Shown here: positions 35,888 to 45,068 of the stretch, in pieces
Position numbering within the stretch: position 1 is the first letter of the stretch
Layout: the number at the start of each line of letters is the position of its first letter
Source: SMTZ1-83 sp048883405
GTDB taxonomy: Archaea; Asgardarchaeota; Thorarchaeia; Thorarchaeales; Thorarchaeaceae
Direction: 5' to 3'
DNA: 64,000 nt
Assembly (NCBI GenBank): GCA_048883405.1
Contig: JBHLQS010000001.1
Coordinates: 24,420 to 88,419 of the forward strand
Program-made: the position numbers and the translations under genes
The notes under the pieces: generated by a model
Seen by the model: only the letters and a program-made list of their open reading frames with translations
What the model was told of the DNA's origin: nothing
Database searches by the model: none

Positions 35888-36481
35888 TCAGACCAGGGTC
35901 TTTTCTTTCACCATTTCGCGCCAAGCAGAAAGCAGAGAGTAGAGTTCATCTGCAAGCCACCTCTCTTCCCGCGACATTCTCTTACGGTTATCCTGACTTA
36001 CACCAGATTCTGGTTTTGCAGCGCGTATTATTTTGGACAAGCGGGTTTCGGTTAGAATTCTTAGCATTGTGCTCATCTTCTTAATATCGGCATAACGACG
36101 CGGTTCCATTGAGGTCTTGTCACTTTGTAGCTGATTCATCTTTCGGATGAGAGCTGAATAAAGCAATTTGGGCCGTTCATTCTTCTTATCATACAGACTC
36201 TGTAATTTGGGATCCTCTCTTTCTGTGTTATACAGGTTTTGAAAGGGCCGAAAGGAATCATATGCATCACTGACATCCAAGTCAACAAGATCATGTGCAA
36301 CAAGCTTCTCGATTGCCCAATTATGAAGTTGCACAGCAGTTTCGGCTTTGAAAGGACCTAATCTCTCTCCTCCAATTGTGATTTCTGGCAAATCCTCACG
36401 AAAGATACACATACGGGTTTCGTTTAGAAACTGCATTGCAAATCGGTCCCTTACAGTTTCGGGGTCGTGTTGAGAATTCAT
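35888..36481 (-). CDS. gins23: GINS complex subunit, Gins23-like
   Basis: About 197 residues. The small B-like strand domain appears N-terminal (residues ~25-60, L-P-E-I-T-I, L-G-P-F-K-A) and the helical A domain follows, with N-R-K-R-M-S-R-E-E-R-W-L-A-D-E-L at the end; B-then-A order is that of Gins23 rather than Gins51. GINS bridges MCM and the RecJ/Cdc45-like factor. ATG 36481 chosen; GTG 36490 adds three residues. Upstream of mcm on the same strand with a 137-base gap. Confidence 0.75.
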   Translation of the reverse strand: MNSQHDPETVRDRFAMQFLNETRMCIFREDLPEITIGGERLGPFKAETAVQLHNWAIEKLVAHDLVDLDVSDAYDSFRPFQNLYNTEREDPKLQSLYDKKNERPKLLYSALIRKMNQLQSDKTSMEPRRYADIKKMSTMLRILTETRLSKIIRAAKPESGVSQDNRKRMSREERWLADELYSLLSAWREMVKEKTLV

Positions 36482-36676
36482 TATATGCACAATTTTCGAT
36501 TGATTGGCGCACCATAAGAACTTGTTCTAGAGTGCGAATTGTAGTGCTGCTTTTAGTCTAACATGAATATCATCTAGTGGAGTTGATCTTCTATTTCCAA
36601 TTGACTGATGCTTCCGGAGAAGCTTTTAAGAACAATAGAAGATTGTCAGTGCAGCCTACGACTGGATGGAGATCAC

Positions 36677-37633
36677 ATGGATTTAGACCTCTGGACAGAA
36701 AAATACCGCCCTCCCACACTCGGGGGAATTATTGGACAGGAATCGATAATTGAGAGTCTAACCAAGTTCGTGGAGAACAGGAATGTACCACATTGTCTAT
36801 TCAGCGGACCTCCAGGCACAAGCAAGACCACTGCTGCAATGGCGATGGCAAGGGATCTCTTTGGCGACACTTTTGATCGTAACTTCATGGAACTGAATGC
36901 AAGTGATGAGAGGGGCATTGATGTCGTCAGGAATCAGATAAAGAACTTCGCTCGGACCATACCAGCGGAAGATGCACCCTTCAAGATTCTGGTCCTAGAT
37001 GAGGCAGACCATCTTACTGCTGATGCTCAACATGCATTGAGACGGACGATGGAATCGTATGCAAGCTCATGCAGAATGATATTGATATGTAACTATTCGA
37101 GCAGGATAATTCCGCCAATTCAATCTAGATGCGCGATATTCAGATTTGCCCGATTAAGTGATGACTCGATGGCTGAAAGAATCAAATTCATTGCGAAAAA
37201 GGAGAAAGTGCCTGTTAACGTAGGTGGGACAAGAGCTATACTCTATCTCGCAGAAGGGGACATGCGGGCTGCTATCAACCTTCTTCAAGCATCTGCATCT
37301 GCAGGAGAAAAAGTGGATGATAAAATAGTCTACTCGATAGCTGGAAGAGCAAACCCCAAAGCGATTAGGGAGATGCTAGACTCCGCTGACGCGAGCTATG
37401 AGGACTCTCTGGAGAAACTTAGAGTACTCATCTATCAACAAGGAGTGTCACCAGTAGATTTGGCAAGACAACTGCATAGAGAAGTGTTGAAGCTGGATAT
37501 GGCTGAGAATCAAAAGATGTTGATTCTTGAGAGGGCTGCAGAAGTCGAATTTCGGATAGGAGAAGGAGCGAGTGGAGAGGTCCAGCTTAGTGCACTATTG
37601 GCGCATATAGGACTGGAACGGGGTAAATCATGA
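36677..37633 (+). CDS. rfcS: replication factor C small subunit
   Basis: 318 residues of clamp-loader AAA+: W-T-E-K-Y-R-P, Walker A G-P-P-G-T-S-K-T (Ser where Gly is usual), D-E-A-D Walker B, S-R-C sensor/arginine segment. ATG 36677 has GGAG five bases upstream and a TATA-like CTTTTAAG at ~36624; the open frame begins upstream of that TATA at 36608. The stop overlaps rfcL by ATGA. Confidence 0.95.
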   Translation: MDLDLWTEKYRPPTLGGIIGQESIIESLTKFVENRNVPHCLFSGPPGTSKTTAAMAMARDLFGDTFDRNFMELNASDERGIDVVRNQIKNFARTIPAEDAPFKILVLDEADHLTADAQHALRRTMESYASSCRMILICNYSSRIIPPIQSRCAIFRFARLSDDSMAERIKFIAKKEKVPVNVGGTRAILYLAEGDMRAAINLLQASASAGEKVDDKIVYSIAGRANPKAIREMLDSADASYEDSLEKLRVLIYQQGVSPVDLARQLHREVLKLDMAENQKMLILERAAEVEFRIGEGASGEVQLSALLAHIGLERGKS

Positions 37634-38844
37634 AAAGCAAAAACCTGCCTTGGCCAGAACTCCACCGTCCCACGAGTCTTAAGCAGGTGGCTGGTAATGT
37701 CGATGCAATAGCAGAACTGAGGAAGTGGATTCAGTCTTGGATTGATGGGATGCCTGGCAAGAGAGCTGCATTGTTGATTGGCCCTCCAGGTGTGGGAAAG
37801 ACGGCTTCTGTTGGTGCGCTCTCTCACGACTACGACCTAGAATTGGTAGAGTTCAATTCAAGTGATAAGCGAAACAAGGGAAATATCGAGAACCAGGTAT
37901 GGAAAGCGGCAACGCAACAGACACTGGATGGTAGACTTCGTCTTCTTCTCCTAGACGAGGTAGACGGACTGTCCGGGACAAGCGATCGAGGAGGGGTGGG
38001 TGCAATTCTGAGAATCGTGGAAGACACAGTCCACCCCATTATAATGACGGCGAATGACCCAAACAGCCCACGCCTCAAGGATTTGGTGAAGGTCTGTAAG
38101 GTGTTCATTTTCGACCCAATTGAAGCAAGTGATATGGTAACTGTCATCAGAAAGATTGCAGCTGCGCATGATTCTGTGTTCTCTGATGACGTGCTAGAAG
38201 GAATTGTTGATAGGGCTGGGGGTGACCTTCGAGCTGCAATAGCAGATCTTGAAACACTCTCTGTAAGCGGACGCACATCTGATGTGGGACTGCCATCACG
38301 TGATGTACGTCGTGAGATTAGGGATGTCTTTGGACGACTGTTTATGACTACAGACCCAGAAATAGCTAAACGTGTTGTTTCTGATTTGGATATGGACCAC
38401 AATCAACTGCTTCTATGGCTTGAAGAGAATGTACATCTTCATCTTACAACTCCGGAAGAACTGGACCGGGGTTTTGACTTTCTCTCGCTTGCTGATTTGT
38501 CACTCGGACGAATTTGGAGGCGGCAGAACTGGAAGCTGCTGGCCTATGTGTATGACTTCCTAGCGGCTGGAATTTCGACAAGCAGAAAGGTGACACCATA
38601 TAGGAGAGTTGAGTATTCTCAGCCGGCTTGGCCGATGTTGATTTTCCGGGGGAATAGAAAACGCGACAAGGAAGCAGACCTTCTCCGGAAACTCTCTAAG
38701 ATCGCTTCGATTTCCACAAGGAGAACGGCACCAACTTACAGGAATGCAATAATGGAGATAGTCAGAAGGAATCCTCGATTGAAAGAAGTCTTCTCTGAGT
38801 GGCTAGAAGTCAAAAAGAGCTTCTTTGACGAAAGAAGCCGCTGA
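37630..38844 (+). CDS. rfcL: replication factor C large subunit
   Basis: 404 residues. W-P-E-L-H-R-P-T start, Walker A G-P-P-G-V-G-K-T, D-E-V-D-G-L Walker B, T-A-N-D sensor 1, and a C-terminal helical clamp-loader collar. The tail ends K-K-S-F-F, a possible weak PCNA-binding FF. Opposite-strand truA overlaps its last 35 bases. Confidence 0.95.
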   Translation: MKSKNLPWPELHRPTSLKQVAGNVDAIAELRKWIQSWIDGMPGKRAALLIGPPGVGKTASVGALSHDYDLELVEFNSSDKRNKGNIENQVWKAATQQTLDGRLRLLLLDEVDGLSGTSDRGGVGAILRIVEDTVHPIIMTANDPNSPRLKDLVKVCKVFIFDPIEASDMVTVIRKIAAAHDSVFSDDVLEGIVDRAGGDLRAAIADLETLSVSGRTSDVGLPSRDVRREIRDVFGRLFMTTDPEIAKRVVSDLDMDHNQLLLWLEENVHLHLTTPEELDRGFDFLSLADLSLGRIWRRQNWKLLAYVYDFLAAGISTSRKVTPYRRVEYSQPAWPMLIFRGNRKRDKEADLLRKLSKIASISTRRTAPTYRNAIMEIVRRNPRLKEVFSEWLEVKKSFFDERSR

Positions 38845-39643
38845 GTGCACTTACTGTATGTCTGGATCTCTTGAGATAATTCAAATGGACTTTCAACTGC
38901 TTTTGGACTCTTGAAATTGCATACTTGCTTATGGTCATGCGAATTGGTATGGCTGTTTCAATCAGAACCAGGCATTCTGGTGGAGCAGGCTCAACACCTC
39001 CTGGAATTGTGCTATAGCCATTGAGATGATTTGAGAATGTCTGAATGTCCATAGCGCCAGTTCCAATCTGTTCAAGCAGTGATACTGTCTTTCTGATTAG
39101 CTTCCAAAGGAAGTTGGTACCAAAGATGTCTAGAATAATGCTGTCATCCGACTTCAGAAGGCTTGCATTGATAATCGTGGTTGTAGTTGGTCTATCACCA
39201 TCTGGCTTGGAGAGATGAGAGAAATCGCGGGTTCCTGACAATAGCTGTATAGCAGTTCTCATCTTCTGCAGACTCACATCTGATGGAGTCGTATCGAAAT
39301 AGTATCTATAATGTCTCATAAGCACATCATATCGAGGGTTGAAATTGGGTGGGGCTATGCCATATGCCCATAATGCAATATCAGGTGGAAGGTATCTGTT
39401 TACTCTGTCTATCTCAAGCCTCTTTTCCCCGCTTATCATTACGATTTGACCTATGCTATGCACTCCTCGGTCAGTACGGCCTGAGAGTTGTACCGTCTGA
39501 GTAGTATAGCTAGTTTCGCTCTTGGAGTCCCATTTATTCAACGCGCTGATGAGTTCACCCTGTACAGTTTTGAGGTTTGACTGAAATTGAGATCCATGAT
39601 AGGCATCCCCAAGATAGAAGAGACGTGCGATATAAGAGTGCAA
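38810..39643 (-). CDS. truA: tRNA pseudouridine(38-40) synthase
   Basis: 277 residues. Catalytic Asp in S-G-R-T-D-R-G-V-H-S, Y-L-G-D-A-Y-H-G-S-Q at the start, R-Y-Y-F near the middle. TTG start 39643 with GAGG upstream. Third gene of orc1-2/winged-helix/truA. Its 3' end overlaps rfcL antisense by 35 bases. Confidence 0.93.
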   Translation of the reverse strand: MHSYIARLFYLGDAYHGSQFQSNLKTVQGELISALNKWDSKSETSYTTQTVQLSGRTDRGVHSIGQIVMISGEKRLEIDRVNRYLPPDIALWAYGIAPPNFNPRYDVLMRHYRYYFDTTPSDVSLQKMRTAIQLLSGTRDFSHLSKPDGDRPTTTTIINASLLKSDDSIILDIFGTNFLWKLIRKTVSLLEQIGTGAMDIQTFSNHLNGYSTIPGGVEPAPPECLVLIETAIPIRMTISKYAISRVQKQLKVHLNYLKRSRHTVSALSGFFRQRSSF

Positions 39644-39659
39644 TTAGCAGACCTCTTAG

Positions 39660-39953
39660 TCATGACTGCCAAAGTCCGAATAGGTTGCGTAAGGCTCGTG
39701 CCCGGTGGTCCTCTATCCGATAGCGGTAGATTTTGATTCTCCCAAACATCTTTTCCTCGACTAGACCTGATTTGATAAGTACCTCAAGATGCGACTTGGT
39801 CGAGCTATGATTCAAGGAAACTCTCCGGCAGAGTTCGGATATATTCAGCTCGCTGGAAGTGGCTAGCTCTTTTATTATCTTGATTCTCCCTCTCGAAGAG
39901 AATAGCTCCTCTATTGGCACTCGAAATCTGTCGTCATTATCAGTAGAAATCAT
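39660..39953 (-). CDS. ArsR-like winged-helix regulator
   Basis: 97 residues. Helix-turn-helix I-S-E-L-C-R-R-V-S-L-N-H-S-S-T-K-S-H-L-E-V-L, wing K-M-F-G-R-I-K-I-Y-R-Y. No metal-binding cysteine pair. Between orc1-2 and truA with short gaps (11 and 16 bases); it may regulate this operon or the initiator. Confidence 0.85.
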   Translation of the reverse strand: MISTDNDDRFRVPIEELFSSRGRIKIIKELATSSELNISELCRRVSLNHSSTKSHLEVLIKSGLVEEKMFGRIKIYRYRIEDHRARALRNLFGLWQS

Positions 39954-39964
39954 GAAACCCCCCT

Positions 39965-41158
39965 TCAGGTAAGTAGGTTGAGCAGATGTTGTTCCAACAT
40001 GTCAGCTGGTACATCAGAGAGACCTATCAGGGTTGTTTGACCTCTCTGGCCAGCACCAGAACGTTTTGTGTCCAGAAGCCCATGCGCATTTAGATCCTGT
40101 ACCCATTCCCAAATCTGAGTGTGCGCCCTTGGGTCCTCGCCGTACTCCTCGCATATCGGACGATACATCTCTTCAAGCTCACCCATTGTGATATAGGCGC
40201 CACGATTCACCTTGAGTTGTCTTGCAGCTGCAAGGAGAAGAAGCATATTCTGTCGTGGGAGAGTTGCGAACACCTCCTTCCTCAGCTCGGGGTGTGTGTC
40301 TGCCTTGGCCTTACGGGCATAATCAGGAATCACCTTTCGGGAGTCTGCACCATCGGCTTGCTTTCCTGCACGCCACAGGAGTTCGATTGCATAACGGGCG
40401 TCCCCCCGTTCTGAGGCAATGTCGCAGATGAGTTGCAGTGTTTCATCCATAACAGCATCCTTCTCGAATGCCATATCCGCACGCTCCTTTAGAATATCAT
40501 ATAGTGCATCAGATGCATATTGATCAAAACGAAGTATGTTTCTTTGAAGTGTGCTCAATGTGCTTTGATCCAAGATACTCTCATCAAGGGGAATCTTTCT
40601 CCCCACTCCGATTACAGATAGACGCTGAGGGGCATTCAACCGATCATCCATCAGCCTAGTCAAATCATAGAGAATGTCAGCTCCTCGTTGTCTAATGAAA
40701 TAATCAAGCTCGTCAAGAATCAGTAGAAGGTGCCGATCTTCTTCATCAAGTACTTCCACAACCATCTGTAGAATTTCTTCAGGTGAATGGCCTCTTCTGG
40801 GAAATCTTGGTTTAAATTCCCTCAACATCCGAAGATATACAAGATAGGTACTCTTGCTCACTCTGCAGTTTATGTGAAGTTTGTGCAGTTGTATGCCACG
40901 CCGGGTAGCTGCTTTAACCATTTGATCCGCAAAACGCTTGGTTACAGCTGTCTTTCCGGTGCCTACTGGACCCTCGATAATGAACTTCTGACTTGCGTGA
41001 CCGGGAGAAGCGATTAGTGTCTTGAAACTCTGGGCAAGCTTCCTCAACTCAGGCTCTCTATGTGGAAGATTCTCCGGAACATAGTCAATGGACAACAATT
41101 GCTCTGACTTGAATACACTCTGTCGACTCAGTTCATCTTCTACATAGTCATGCGTCAT
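39965..41158 (-). CDS. Orc1/Cdc6 replication initiator (copy 2)
   Basis: 397 residues. Walker A G-P-V-G-T-G-K-T, Walker B L-L-L-I-L-D-E-L-D-Y, sensor 1 G-V-G-R, sensor 2 R-G-D-A-R-Y-A-I and C-terminal winged helix. Clearly diverged from copy 1 (518-1762). TATA-like CTTTTAAG lies ~40 bases before ATG; a short inverted repeat CGAAC-T-GTTCG is ~50 bases upstream. No ORB-like TCCAGTGGA is seen in this gene's 220-base upstream gap. Confidence 0.95.
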   Translation of the reverse strand: MTHDYVEDELSRQSVFKSEQLLSIDYVPENLPHREPELRKLAQSFKTLIASPGHASQKFIIEGPVGTGKTAVTKRFADQMVKAATRRGIQLHKLHINCRVSKSTYLVYLRMLREFKPRFPRRGHSPEEILQMVVEVLDEEDRHLLLILDELDYFIRQRGADILYDLTRLMDDRLNAPQRLSVIGVGRKIPLDESILDQSTLSTLQRNILRFDQYASDALYDILKERADMAFEKDAVMDETLQLICDIASERGDARYAIELLWRAGKQADGADSRKVIPDYARKAKADTHPELRKEVFATLPRQNMLLLLAAARQLKVNRGAYITMGELEEMYRPICEEYGEDPRAHTQIWEWVQDLNAHGLLDTKRSGAGQRGQTTLIGLSDVPADMLEQHLLNLLT

Positions 41159-41380
41159 GAGTCATCCCGGTCCGAAATAGAAACAAATCAGCAACTTAAA
41201 AGAGTTATGCGAACTGTTCGATTAAATGAATGCGAGGAGTGGGGCTATCCGAAAGTAATAGTGGCGAGCTCATTACTCAAGATCCATATCATCGTCACTC
41301 TGGACTCATTGGGGTCATGGCAGTCATCACTCGCCGCTTTCAACTTAGTCTGCTTGTCCTTAAGTCTGACGAAAAGAATG

Positions 41381-41484
41381 TGCGGCCGCCGGGATTATCT
41401 CAACATATGACAGTCGTATGTCGGTTCGAACCCGGGTTGGAGGCTTGGGAGGCCTCCGTCCTAACCATGCTAGACTACGGCCGC
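41381..41484 (-). tRNA. tRNA-Gly(CCC) with T-loop intron
   Basis: Acceptor GCGGCCG pairs with CGGCCGC; D stem GTCT:GGAC; anticodon stem GAGGC:GCCTC around CTCCCAA, anticodon CCC. The T stem CCGGG (41431-41435) pairs with CCCGG (41389-41393), but 30 nt (41395-41424) lie inside the T loop between positions 59 and 60. The intron folds on a 7-bp helix CGACATA:TATGTTG; the central helix is relaxed. Removing it gives loop TTCGAAT. Discriminator A; CCA not encoded. Confidence 0.88.
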
Positions 41485-41590
41485 TGAAGAGGGCATCCTT
41501 GTGGTACATGATAAAAGACTATCGGCAAAATGCTCCAAGTCAACGCTTATCAAGGATTTGTGGAACAGCCGCCCCTGAGGATTATACTTC

Positions 41591-42727
41591 ATGGCCGGTC
41601 GCGATTTATCAGTCAACTTCTGGCAGGGAAATCAGGCATGCGCCGAAGCTGCAATTGCAGCAGGATGCAGGTTCTTCGCTGGCTATCCAATCACTCCAGC
41701 CTCTGAGATTGCAGAAATAATGGCAGAAAGTCTTCCAAGTGTTGGAGGGACCTATCTCCAAATGGAGGATGAGATAGGTTCGATATCTGCAGTAATCGGT
41801 GCCTCATGGGGCGGCACCTTGTCAATGACGGCAACATCCGGCCCTGGTTTCAGTCTCATGCAGGAAAACATAGGATATGCAATTATGACTGAAACTCCTT
41901 GTGTCATTGTAGATGTCCAACGTGCAGGACCCAGTACTGGGCAGGCGACAAAAGGCGCACAAGGAGATTTCCAGCAATCAAGATGGGGGACACACGGTGA
42001 TGTTGAGAGCATAGTGCTATGCCCAAATTCTGCTCAGGAAACATTTGAACTCACATTGCGTGCCTTTCATCTCTCGGAGAAGCTTAGACATCCAGTGGTA
42101 ATTCTTTCTGATGAAACGGTGGGACATTCTCGAGAGAAGGTTGTTTTGAACATCAAGGAAGACCTTGAGGTTCAGCGAAGGTACGCAGAGGCAGGGATTC
42201 CTCCATTTGACGGATTCAATGAGAATGGTTGGGTGCAAATGCCCAAGTTCGGTGAGGGACACAACCTACTGGTCACTGGATCAACACATGACGAATATGG
42301 ATATCGAAGGACGTCTGATCCGAAGGTACATGATAGACTGATTCGTCGAATCTCGGCGAAAATTCAGAATGAACGTACCTTTCTCAGAGATGTGGTAGTT
42401 TCAGGTCAGGAGTCAGCTGAATGGGGAATTATATCGTATGGTTGTACGTCAAGATCGGTAGATGAGTTGATTGCTAGGAGTTCAGGTGTCCCTCCTCTGA
42501 GATCACTACGATTGAGAACCGCATGGCCATTTCCAGATTCTGAGATAAGGGAATTTGCTAAGTCAGTTGATCGATTGCTGGTGCCTGAGCTTAGTCTAGG
42601 ACAGCTCTCCAGAGAGGTTTCAAGAGTAGTTGGCGACTCTGTCGACGTGGTTTCACTCAGCAAGATTGGTGGAGGATTGATGATTGAGCCGGATGAAATC
42701 GTGGAGAGAATCAGATTAGAGTCATAG
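41591..42727 (+). CDS. korA: 2-oxoacid:ferredoxin oxidoreductase alpha subunit (KorA type)
   Basis: 378 residues: G-N-Q-A-C-A-E-A-A-I-A-A-G-C, Y-P-I-T-P-A-S-E, M-E-D-E-I-G-S-I, and T-S-G-P-G-F-S-L-M, as in KorA. It oxidises 2-oxoglutarate or similar oxoacids to acyl-CoA with reduced ferredoxin. No gamma domain is fused, and the TPP-binding beta subunit, normally next to it, is absent here. The 3' third is also open antisense (see the surface-protein entry). Confidence 0.9.
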   Translation: MAGRDLSVNFWQGNQACAEAAIAAGCRFFAGYPITPASEIAEIMAESLPSVGGTYLQMEDEIGSISAVIGASWGGTLSMTATSGPGFSLMQENIGYAIMTETPCVIVDVQRAGPSTGQATKGAQGDFQQSRWGTHGDVESIVLCPNSAQETFELTLRAFHLSEKLRHPVVILSDETVGHSREKVVLNIKEDLEVQRRYAEAGIPPFDGFNENGWVQMPKFGEGHNLLVTGSTHDEYGYRRTSDPKVHDRLIRRISAKIQNERTFLRDVVVSGQESAEWGIISYGCTSRSVDELIARSSGVPPLRSLRLRTAWPFPDSEIREFAKSVDRLLVPELSLGQLSREVSRVVGDSVDVVSLSKIGGGLMIEPDEIVERIRLES

Positions 42728-44409
42728 TCTGTGGACGGGAGAGAAGTAGGTCCAAGAGGATTGGGGTCTCCAATGAGTATCACAATACTAGTTCTCATCC
42801 AGATGGTCACAGATTGCGAAGTATTCGCTTCTTGACACCAAGGGCTGCTTATGTACAAATGAAGAATGTGTAGTCCAGGATAGATATTGAGTAAGAAAGG
42901 GACCTCTATTGATGATGTGGCGTCTGCATTGTTGATTCTGAAGAAAGGCGTAGATGCTGAATCAACATAGATTCTCAGATCAACGATTTCAACACTTTGG
43001 CCATTATCATCTGTAGCATTGATATCAATCTGAGCAGTTTCCCCATAGTAGACTAGACTAAACTCTACATTAACATCAATGACTCCATAGATATTGATTT
43101 CCAAATCAATAGGATCATGAACGCTGTATGCGCTTTCGAGCAGTTCAATGAACATTGTATGAGGACCCAGTGATGTATTACTGCTGATTGGAAATGTAAT
43201 CTCCGCTCGACTGTTTGCAGTGACTGATACAGTGGTATTGATCTCTCCACTTGAATCAAAGATTTCTATTGGAATTAGCTGGCTTTGTAGTGATGTGGAA
43301 TTGATGCTTATAGTCAAGGTGACGTTGTTTCCTCGCTCGGTAGACCAAGCAGCATTTGCTGTTGAAAGATAGACAACATATGGCGTCACGTCAATAATGA
43401 CCGATTCAGATTCGTTTCGATAGAGAGGATTAACTGCCGTGAAATTCGCAGAATAAAGCCCTGGTTCCATGGTGATTGGTATTGATACACTGTAGATTCC
43501 GTTACCAAGTGTGGTCATTATACCTGAAGAAAAGATCGTGCTCCATAGAATTGTACTGTCAGAAATCGGCTGACCGTCTAGTGTCTTCTGATTTACCACT
43601 ATGTCAGCGGATTCGGTTTGACTGCCATCTGGTGTTTGGCAATGAATTGATGGTGGTGCAGACAAAATCGTTAGATTGGAAACAGCCCTTGTCACTACAA
43701 GGGGAAAAGACTCTGAGAAGGGGAGGAAGCTTTCCGTTCCATCACCTGCTATTGTGACTGTATAATCTCCAGGAGGACCAGTAGTATCAGTCCAGTTGAT
43801 CCATACTTCTCCGTCTGAGGAAGTTGTCGTATCAATTTGTAGTATTGAATCGGATGTGGAATTGAGAAGTGTGACTGTCACAGGACTGTTTCTGTATGGA
43901 ATGGATTGGTTGTGTGCACTTGCAACCTTGAAGTCTAGGGTGGAATTCGTGTTGAATTCAATGTTCAACGGTGAAAGTGGAAGAACACTGAGATGGCCCC
44001 TTGTTATATTCACAACAACAGTATCTCCCTCGCCCTGTGAATAGGAATCATAGATTTCAACATTGAAAATCACAAAGGCTTGAGCACCAGTTACTCCTGG
44101 TGAGGTGTCTTCTGGGAGGATGGTGTAGGACGAGTTGAAATGTCGTACATCAGTTGAAGGTGATATGTAATAAAGATTTGAGAATGTAGGACCTTGATTG
44201 GTCGCTACTGCAAAGGACACGTAACACCACCCATCTCCACTGAAATCAGCAATTAGCTCCGCAACCATGTTTATTGTTTCACCTACCTCATACACTAGCT
44301 TGTCAGTTTCGAAATAGTGAAAATCGAAATAGAAAGCGGAAACAGGTGCGACGAGACCGAATACAATACATGTGCAGACAATGATCGATGCTAGTGTCCT
44401 TTGGCTCAA
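42406..44409 (-). CDS. secreted Ig-like repeat surface protein, 3' end antisense to korA
   Basis: TTG 44409 (GGTGG upstream) begins a signal peptide S-Q-R-T-L-A-S-I-I-V-C..., probable cleavage after V-S-A. Then ~540 residues of beta-sandwich repeats, rich in N-x-S/T sequons, follow (T-V-T-I-A-G-D-G and S-N-T-S-L-G-P-H-T patterns). Likely S-layer or cell-surface. No C-terminal anchor. The last ~107 codons (42406-42727) lie antisense to korA and read as a Ser/Thr-rich tail; whether it is translated to there or a frameshift removed the true end is unclear. The long GTG 44454 frame start is less likely. Confidence 0.7.
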   Translation of the reverse strand: MSQRTLASIIVCTCIVFGLVAPVSAFYFDFHYFETDKLVYEVGETINMVAELIADFSGDGWCYVSFAVATNQGPTFSNLYYISPSTDVRHFNSSYTILPEDTSPGVTGAQAFVIFNVEIYDSYSQGEGDTVVVNITRGHLSVLPLSPLNIEFNTNSTLDFKVASAHNQSIPYRNSPVTVTLLNSTSDSILQIDTTTSSDGEVWINWTDTTGPPGDYTVTIAGDGTESFLPFSESFPLVVTRAVSNLTILSAPPSIHCQTPDGSQTESADIVVNQKTLDGQPISDSTILWSTIFSSGIMTTLGNGIYSVSIPITMEPGLYSANFTAVNPLYRNESESVIIDVTPYVVYLSTANAAWSTERGNNVTLTISINSTSLQSQLIPIEIFDSSGEINTTVSVTANSRAEITFPISSNTSLGPHTMFIELLESAYSVHDPIDLEINIYGVIDVNVEFSLVYYGETAQIDINATDDNGQSVEIVDLRIYVDSASTPFFRINNADATSSIEVPFLLNIYPGLHILHLYISSPWCQEANTSQSVTIWMRTSIVILIGDPNPLGPTSLPSTDYDSNLILSTISSGSIINPPPILLSETTSTESPTTLETSLESCPRLSSGTSNRSTDLANSLISESGNGHAVLNRSDLRGGTPELLAINSSTDLDVQPYDIIPHSADS

Positions 44410-44522
44410 GATACCCACCAAAACCCGGTAAGTATGTTGCCTAAAAAACAGCACACGAATAGAACGACAACTTTAATTCCAGACTGACTGCCAATCAAGC
44501 GCTGAAGAGAGAGCGTGAGAAT

Positions 44523-44888
44523 ATGGTAATCAGGCTCAAGAATGCCACAGTCGACTCAATTGAAGACACAGAAACAAAGAGACTAAAAGTTGTCAGTGTG
44601 ATTGCCAAAGAAGAAGGAGCACGAATTTCATTGGAGCTTCCTGAAGCCCTGTCTGGTACGATTAAGCTAAAGGATGAAGTCACGGTTATATTCGATTCGA
44701 AGCCAATCGCGCGAGGAGAGAAAGCCAAGCTATATGCAGAAGGCAAGGTGTTCCGAATAAGGGACGAGAATGGAATTGAAGTCACTGGCACGGTAGGAGG
44801 GCTTAGAATGACTCTTGATCTAAGTAATCCTACAGCTGCTCAACGAAGAACGTTTGACCAAGACAGGTTTTTGGTAGCTATAATCTGA
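44523..44888 (+). CDS. rpo8: RNA polymerase subunit Rpo8 (RpoG/RPB8)-like
   Basis: 121 residues, all-beta. I-S-L-E-L-P-E-A-L-S, L-K-D-E-V-T-V, Y-A-E-G-K-V-F-R-I and G-T-V-G-G-L-R-M-T-L-D match the RPB8 core, whose C-terminal part reads Y-G-x-V-Y-x-I...G-G-L in known archaeal RpoG. Rpo8 is present in TACK and Asgard archaea but absent from most Euryarchaeota. Pattern-based. Confidence 0.6.
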   Translation: MVIRLKNATVDSIEDTETKRLKVVSVIAKEEGARISLELPEALSGTIKLKDEVTVIFDSKPIARGEKAKLYAEGKVFRIRDENGIEVTGTVGGLRMTLDLSNPTAAQRRTFDQDRFLVAII

Positions 44889-45068
44889 GAAAATCTTGGA
44901 GAATTCATGCTATACGGAATAGTTTCGGTCATCTCTCTTTCTGTCAGTCCGGACTGCTGACATCCTTTGTAAAGCACAAGGAATTTGCTCTGTAAAACAG
45001 CATGTTCTGAAGAACGAACTGAATCCCTCCTGAAATCTAGTTAGGACCAGGACCCATGCATTATATGG

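Noticed and set aside
41159..41380. Possible origin upstream of orc1/cdc6 copy 2
   Set aside because: No TCCAGTGGA-type ORB or repeat cluster was seen there, only a short CGAAC-T-GTTCG inverted repeat.
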